NCBI RefSeq assembly: GCF_000826065.2
Contig: NZ_LN623541.1
Span: 200,926 to 264,925, forward strand
Length of the DNA: 64,000 nucleotides
From: Tessaracoccus massiliensis
Lineage (GTDB): Bacteria; Actinomycetota; Actinomycetes; Propionibacteriales; Propionibacteriaceae
Direction: 5' to 3'
Below the pieces are notes generated by a model. That model saw only the letters and a program-made list of their open reading frames with translations. It made no database searches and had not been told where the DNA came from. Each line of letters begins with the position of its first letter. Position 1 is the first letter of the stretch. Of this stretch, positions 59,943 to 64,000 are shown in pieces. Made by a program: the position numbers and the translations under genes.

Positions 59943-60703
59943 TGGACAACGACAAGATCGTCTTCGACAGGGTCACCCAGGTCTTCGAACTCAACGGCAA
60001 ACCCTTCACGGCCGTCGCGGAACTCAGCCTCACCATCGCGGACAACGAGTTCGTCACGGTGGTGGGCCCTTCGGGCTGCGGCAAGTCCACCATCATGAAC
60101 CAGGCGGCCGGCCTGCTGAACCCCACCTCCGGCGAGGTCCGGGTCGACGGCAAAGTGGTGAAGGGCCCCGGCCCAGAGCGCGGCGTCATCTTCCAGCAGT
60201 ACGCGCTGTTCCCGTGGCTCACGGTGCGCAAGAACGTGGAGTTCGGTCTCGAACTGCAGAACATTCCCAAGGCCGAGCGCCGCAGGATCGCCGACAGGCA
60301 GCTCGAACTGACCGGGCTCACCCAGTTCGCCGACGCCCTCCCCAAGAACCTCTCCGGCGGCATGAAGCAGCGCTGCGCGATCGCGCGCGCCTATGCCGTC
60401 AACCCGTCGATCCTGCTGATGGACGAGCCCTTCGGCGCGCTGGACGCGCTGACCCGGGTACACATGCAGGCGGCGCTCCTGGAGACGTGGTCCCAGGAGA
60501 AGCGCACGGTGATGTTCATCACCCACGATGTTGACGAGGCGGTGTTCCTGGCAAACCGGGTCATCGTGATGGCGGCCCGCCCCGGGCGCATCCATCAGAT
60601 CATCGACGTCGATCTCCCCTACCCCCGTGATGATGATCTTCGCCTCTCACCTGAGTTCACCGAGCTCAGGAACCAAGTGTGGAACGCCGTCTACAGGCAA
60701 TGA
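59942..60703 (+). CDS. ABC transporter ATPase, SsuB/TauB type
   Basis: A 253-residue ATPase: VVGPSGCGKSTIMNQAAGLL (Walker A), VIFQQYALFPWLTVRKNVEF (Q-loop), LSGGMKQRCAIARAYAVNPS (signature), LLMDEPFGALDALTRVHMQA (Walker B) and FITHDVDEAVFLANRVIVM. This is the nitrate/sulfonate/taurine importer subfamily. ATG 59942 overlaps the permease stop. Confidence 0.93.
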   Translation: MDNDKIVFDRVTQVFELNGKPFTAVAELSLTIADNEFVTVVGPSGCGKSTIMNQAAGLLNPTSGEVRVDGKVVKGPGPERGVIFQQYALFPWLTVRKNVEFGLELQNIPKAERRRIADRQLELTGLTQFADALPKNLSGGMKQRCAIARAYAVNPSILLMDEPFGALDALTRVHMQAALLETWSQEKRTVMFITHDVDEAVFLANRVIVMAARPGRIHQIIDVDLPYPRDDDLRLSPEFTELRNQVWNAVYRQ

Positions 60704-60726
60704 CGCCTAGAAACCAAGGAGAAACC

Positions 60727-61878
60727 ATGTCCAACTTCACCCGACGCCATGTGTTGATCGGCGCCGCCAGCCTCGCGGGGGCAGCCGTCCTCACGGCTTG
60801 CGGCGACGACACAGACACCCCCGCCTCCCCGACGGGCCATGTGTTGATCGGCGCCGCCAGCCTCGCGGGGGCAGCCGTCCTCACGGCTTGCGGCGACGAC
60901 ACAGACACCCCCGCCTCCCCGACGGCGGACGGACCCGCCACCGACGGCACCGCCCCCGCCGGCGAGACCACGACGGCCGAGGCCCCCACCACCGTCGACG
61001 ACATCAACGTGGGCTACATCGAGGACGGCAACGGCTGCATGCTCGTAGCGGTGGCCGCCGCTCAGGGCCTGTGGGAGAAGCACGGCCTCAACGCCAACAC
61101 GCTGGCCTTCACCAACGGCCCACTGCAGATCCAGGCACTGAGCACCGGCGACCTCGATTTCGGCTACATCGGCTTCGGCGCGCTCTGGTTGCCCATGAGC
61201 AACCAGGCCAAGGTGGTCAGCATCAACTCCCGCGGCACGGCAGACCGCGTCATCGCCCAGGCCGGCATCAACTCCATGGAGGACCTCCGCGGCAAGAAGG
61301 TGGGCGTCCCCGAGGGCACCTCGGGCGACATGCTGCTCAACCTCGCCCTCGAAGAGGCCGGCATGACCGTCGACGACATTGAGCGCGTCCCGATGGACCC
61401 GCCCACCACCATCTCGGCCTTCACCTCGAAGCAGATCGACGCCGCGGGCATCTGGTACCCCCATGTGTCCACCATCGAGAACAACGTGCCGGATCTCGTC
61501 GAGGTGGCCAAGTCCACCGATTTCGACGACCTGGCGTTCCTCGCCGCGCAGGTGGCGGGCACCGACATCACGGACCGCCCCGAGGTCCTGAAGAAGTTCC
61601 AGGCCGTCTGCAAGGAGGCGTTCACCTGGGCGGCCGGGAACCGCGAGGAGCTCAACACCCTCCTGGCCGACTTCATCAAGGCCCCGGCCGACGCGATCTC
61701 CAGCGAGCAGGAGTTCGTCGAGATCTTCACCGCTGAGCAGGTCGTCGAACTCACCAACGACGGCACCATCGAGGGTTGGCTGACCGGCCTCAACGAGGAG
61801 TTCGTCAAGGCTGAGAAGGCCGAATCGGTCACCGCGGTGGGCGACTACTGGCTGGCAGAGGAATACGAACAGGCATGA
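60727..61878 (+). CDS. SsuA/NMT1-type substrate-binding lipoprotein with duplicated lipobox region
   Basis: A 383-residue periplasmic-type binding protein. The signal is RRHVLIGAASLAGAAVLTAC, a twin-arginine-like start with lipobox. A perfect 90 bp tandem duplication repeats HVLIGAASLAGAAVLTACGD and its tail, giving two LTAC lipoboxes. The binding domain follows (INVGYIEDGNGCMLVAVAAA, LDFGYIGFGALWLPMSNQAK, GKKVGVPEGTSGDMLLNLAL). AAGGAG precedes the ATG. The stop overlaps the sulfatase start. Confidence 0.9.
   Translation: MSNFTRRHVLIGAASLAGAAVLTACGDDTDTPASPTGHVLIGAASLAGAAVLTACGDDTDTPASPTADGPATDGTAPAGETTTAEAPTTVDDINVGYIEDGNGCMLVAVAAAQGLWEKHGLNANTLAFTNGPLQIQALSTGDLDFGYIGFGALWLPMSNQAKVVSINSRGTADRVIAQAGINSMEDLRGKKVGVPEGTSGDMLLNLALEEAGMTVDDIERVPMDPPTTISAFTSKQIDAAGIWYPHVSTIENNVPDLVEVAKSTDFDDLAFLAAQVAGTDITDRPEVLKKFQAVCKEAFTWAAGNREELNTLLADFIKAPADAISSEQEFVEIFTAEQVVELTNDGTIEGWLTGLNEEFVKAEKAESVTAVGDYWLAEEYEQA
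60746..60925 (+). repeat. 90 bp perfect tandem duplication
   Basis: Bases 60746-60835 repeat at 60836-60925 without a mismatch that I could find, in frame (30 codons). Each copy codes a membrane segment plus LTACGDDTDTPASPT. Perfect identity at third positions implies a very recent event. Confidence 0.9.
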
Positions 61879-63317
61879 CCCGTCCCAACGTCGTCTTCAT
61901 CATGTCGGACGACCACGCTGCCCACGCCATCTCGGCGTACGGCAGCGTGGTCAACCGGACCCCCCACATCGATCGTCTCGCGGAGGAGGGTGCCCGGTTG
62001 GACGCCGTCTACTGCACCAACTCGATCTGCACTCCGTCTCGGGCGACGATCCTGACGGGCACCTACAGCCACATCAACCGGGCCTGCTCGATCTACTCGG
62101 AGTTTGATTACCGGGTGCCCACGTTCGCGCAGGTGCTCCAGCAGGCGGGCTACCAGACGGCGTTGTACGGCAAATGGCATCTGGGAGTGACCGAGAAGGC
62201 CAACCCCCGGGGCTTCGACGACTGGCTGATCTTTCCCGCGCAGGGCGAGTACAACGATCCGCTGATGTACGGGCCCGAGGGCGAGCGCCGGATCGAGGGC
62301 TACGCCACCGACATCATCACGGATCTCAGCCTCGGCTTCCTGGAGCAGGTGGACCGGGACCGCCCGTTCTGCCTGCTGGTCCACCACAAGGCACCGCACC
62401 GCCCGTGGGTCCCGCACCCGCGGCACGACGACCTCTATCCCGAGGGCTCCATCCCCGAGCCGGAGACGATGTGGGACACCCACGAGTCGATGAGCCGGGT
62501 GGTGCAGGAGGCGCGGATGACGCTCGACGACCTCACGGAGAACGACGTCAAGCAGCCCGTGCCGCAGGAACTGCAGGGAGACGACAAGTGGGAGGAGCGC
62601 AGCCGCTGGAAGTACCAGCGCTACATGAGCGACTACCTGCGCACCGTGCAGGCCATCGACGACTCGGTGGGCACCGTCCTCGACTGGCTCGACGACGAGG
62701 GCCTGGCCGAGAACACGCTGGTGGTCTACACCTCGGACCAGGGCTTCTTCCTGGGCGACCACGGCTGGTTCGACAAGCGCCTCATGTTCGACGAGTCGCT
62801 GACGATGCCCATGTTGGTGCGCTGGCCCGCCGAGATCGATGCGGGCACCCGCGTCGAGGCGATGATCACCAACGTGGATTTCGCCGCCACCTTCCTGGAT
62901 GTCTGCGGCGAGGACACCGCGCAACTGCCGCAGCAGCAGGGGCGGAGCTTCCGCGCCCTGCTGCGTGGGGAAGACGTGGAGGGCTGGCCCGAGTCGATGT
63001 ACTACCGCTACTGGGAGCACGACGACCCGGAGCACCACGCGCCCGCCCACTACGGCGTGCGCACCCGGACCCACAAGTTCATCCACTACTACAACGACGG
63101 CCTGGGCACCCCCGGGTCCTCCGGCAGGGTACTGCCCAGCGAGTACGAGTTGTACGACCTGGTGAGTGATCCCACCGAACTCAACAACGTCGCCGACGAT
63201 CCCGCGTACCGTGAGATCCGTGCCGAACTCGAAGCTGAGCTCGCCCGCCTCCAGGATCGCTACGGCGACCGCCCCTACGCCGGGCCGGACACCCCCAGGC
63301 TCGACTGGAGCATCTGA
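61875..63317 (+). CDS. Formylglycine-dependent sulfatase
   Basis: A 480-residue type I sulfatase. MTRPNVVFIMSDDHAAHAIS gives the metal Asp pair (12-13); Cys52 in NSICTPSRATILTGTY is the residue converted to formylglycine; GKWHLG and TSDQGFFLGDHGWFDKRLMF complete the active site. No signal peptide, so it is cytoplasmic. C-terminal region YYRYWEHDDPEHHAPAHYGV resembles GlcNAc-6-sulfatases and related glycan sulfatases. ATGA overlaps the binding-protein stop, and a hexosaminidase gene follows, so sulfated amino sugars are the likely substrates. Confidence 0.9.
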   Translation: MTRPNVVFIMSDDHAAHAISAYGSVVNRTPHIDRLAEEGARLDAVYCTNSICTPSRATILTGTYSHINRACSIYSEFDYRVPTFAQVLQQAGYQTALYGKWHLGVTEKANPRGFDDWLIFPAQGEYNDPLMYGPEGERRIEGYATDIITDLSLGFLEQVDRDRPFCLLVHHKAPHRPWVPHPRHDDLYPEGSIPEPETMWDTHESMSRVVQEARMTLDDLTENDVKQPVPQELQGDDKWEERSRWKYQRYMSDYLRTVQAIDDSVGTVLDWLDDEGLAENTLVVYTSDQGFFLGDHGWFDKRLMFDESLTMPMLVRWPAEIDAGTRVEAMITNVDFAATFLDVCGEDTAQLPQQQGRSFRALLRGEDVEGWPESMYYRYWEHDDPEHHAPAHYGVRTRTHKFIHYYNDGLGTPGSSGRVLPSEYELYDLVSDPTELNNVADDPAYREIRAELEAELARLQDRYGDRPYAGPDTPRLDWSI

Positions 63318-63353
63318 CGTCACCAACACACTCTCGACTGATTGGACGACACC

Positions 63354-64000
63354 ATGGCCATCACCCGAACTACCAGGAGACGTGGGGTTCGCTTCGCGTC
63401 GGTACTGACCGCCCTGTTACTGCTGACCCCCTTCGTACCGGCACAGACCGCTTCCGCAGAGCCGGTCAACCTCGGGCTGGACCGCCCCGTGCAGTCCTCC
63501 GGACAGGAGGCCGGATTCGCTGCGGAGCGGGCGTTCGACGGCAACATCGGCCCGGAGGATCCCACTCCGCCCGCGGTGCACAACGAGCCCAGCGCATCGC
63601 GCTGGTCGGGCACCGGTGACCCGGCCTGGGTCAGCGTCGATTTCGGCGCGCCCGCCACGCTTGAGAGCGTCCGGATCCGTTGGGGCAACACCTTCGCAAC
63701 CGACTATGCGCTGCTCGGCTCGGTGGACGGTACGACCTTCACGGAGTTGGAGGGCGGCCTGGCAGGCGTGCGCGCCGATTGGACCACCGTCGAGTTGTCC
63801 GAGACCGGCTACCGGCATCTCAAGGTGCAGGTGAACTCCAAGTCGACCCAATGGCCGGTCTCCATCTGGGAGATCCAGGCGCTCGGCACCCTCGACGGCG
63901 AGATCGTCGAGCCGCTGTCGGTCAACGTGATCCCGAAGCCGGCCGTCTCCGTCGCCGGCGACGGGGGCGACCTCACGCTGGACGAGGCCACCGTCGTGGT
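63354..64000 (+). CDS. Secreted beta-N-acetylhexosaminidase-like protein (GH20), 3' end outside window
   Basis: The first 215 residues of a secreted protein. Signal peptide GVRFASVLTALLLLTPFVPA with an AxA cleavage site, then an F5/8 type C (discoidin) carbohydrate-binding domain (NLGLDRPVQSSGQEAGFAAE, WVSVDFGAPATLESVRIRWG, GYRHLKVQVNSKSTQWPVSI). Then NVIPKPAVSVAGDGGDLTLD, the typical start of a GH20b domain before a hexosaminidase barrel. The catalytic domain is beyond the window, so the class is inferred. It follows the sulfatase by 36 bases. Confidence 0.8.
   Translation, partial: MAITRTTRRRGVRFASVLTALLLLTPFVPAQTASAEPVNLGLDRPVQSSGQEAGFAAERAFDGNIGPEDPTPPAVHNEPSASRWSGTGDPAWVSVDFGAPATLESVRIRWGNTFATDYALLGSVDGTTFTELEGGLAGVRADWTTVELSETGYRHLKVQVNSKSTQWPVSIWEIQALGTLDGEIVEPLSVNVIPKPAVSVAGDGGDLTLDEATVV

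Noticed and set aside
1-64000. CRISPR arrays, rRNA, tRNA
   Set aside because: No regularly spaced repeat array, and no rRNA or complete tRNA sequence was seen on either strand by reading.

Overview
The window is high-GC actinobacterial DNA. The gene content (MerR/PadR regulators, a DtxR/IdeR-type iron box, RmuC, a Z-prenyl synthase with DGNRRW, a hexosaminidase-sulfatase cluster) fits a host-associated actinobacterium, perhaps of the Propionibacteriaceae; the genus is an inference. I found no rRNA, tRNA or CRISPR array.

Left chromosomal part (1-14.6 kb): an MFS permease, a cold-shock protein, an orphan DNA methyltransferase, a luciferase-like (LLM) oxidoreductase split in two, a HAD phosphatase, and several relics (VapC toxin, LuxR helix-turn-helix, IS3 OrfA). 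The LLM gene is broken by an 8.6 kb integrative mobilizable element (about 3865-12445). The element carries a large serine integrase, small genes, a rolling-circle-like origin, an HUH-superfamily 3 helicase Rep like those of CRESS-type plasmids, a mobC-relaxase-membrane protein mobilization set, and a mercury-resistance cargo (merR, merA, a small Cys-rich membrane protein) around a MerR operator.

Second island (about 14.6-37.9 kb): a 20.8 kb element sits in the 3' end of ychF (37910-38995). It is flanked by a 13 bp direct repeat, with the displaced native YchF tail (FRFNV-stop) at 17101. A second relic of the same tail at 14601 bounds a decayed 2.5 kb accretion (alpha/beta hydrolase, BPL_N lipoprotein, antitoxin and GNAT remnants). 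The main element encodes an excisionase-like protein, a family B DNA polymerase with a frameshift near its 3' end, a resolvase, a coupling protein, four membrane or coiled-coil proteins, a second mobC-relaxase-overlapping membrane protein set, ArdA antirestriction, and a long minus-strand defence run. That run holds a TIR-like protein, a caspase-like protease and a RyR-domain protein (a type IV Thoeris-like operon), an EcoRI-type methyltransferase with a DUF262-HNH nuclease, an ImmA-like protein lacking HExxH with a PIN protein, and the serine integrase next to the ychF junction.

Right chromosomal part (38-64 kb): ychF, a pirin relic, an iron-siderophore ABC operon behind an IdeR-like box, M18 aminopeptidase, rmuC, a beta-propeller-like membrane protein, ilvA, ispH, xseAB, a Z-prenyl diphosphate synthase, a TrhA/hemolysin-III protein behind a palindromic operator, a PIG-L deacetylase, a PIN-PhoH protein, repeat-rich DNA, a frameshifted ankyrin lipoprotein, and finally a PadR-ABC transporter-sulfatase-hexosaminidase cluster that looks built for sulfated amino-sugar glycans. 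The binding protein of this cluster has a perfect 90 bp tandem duplication that doubles its lipobox.
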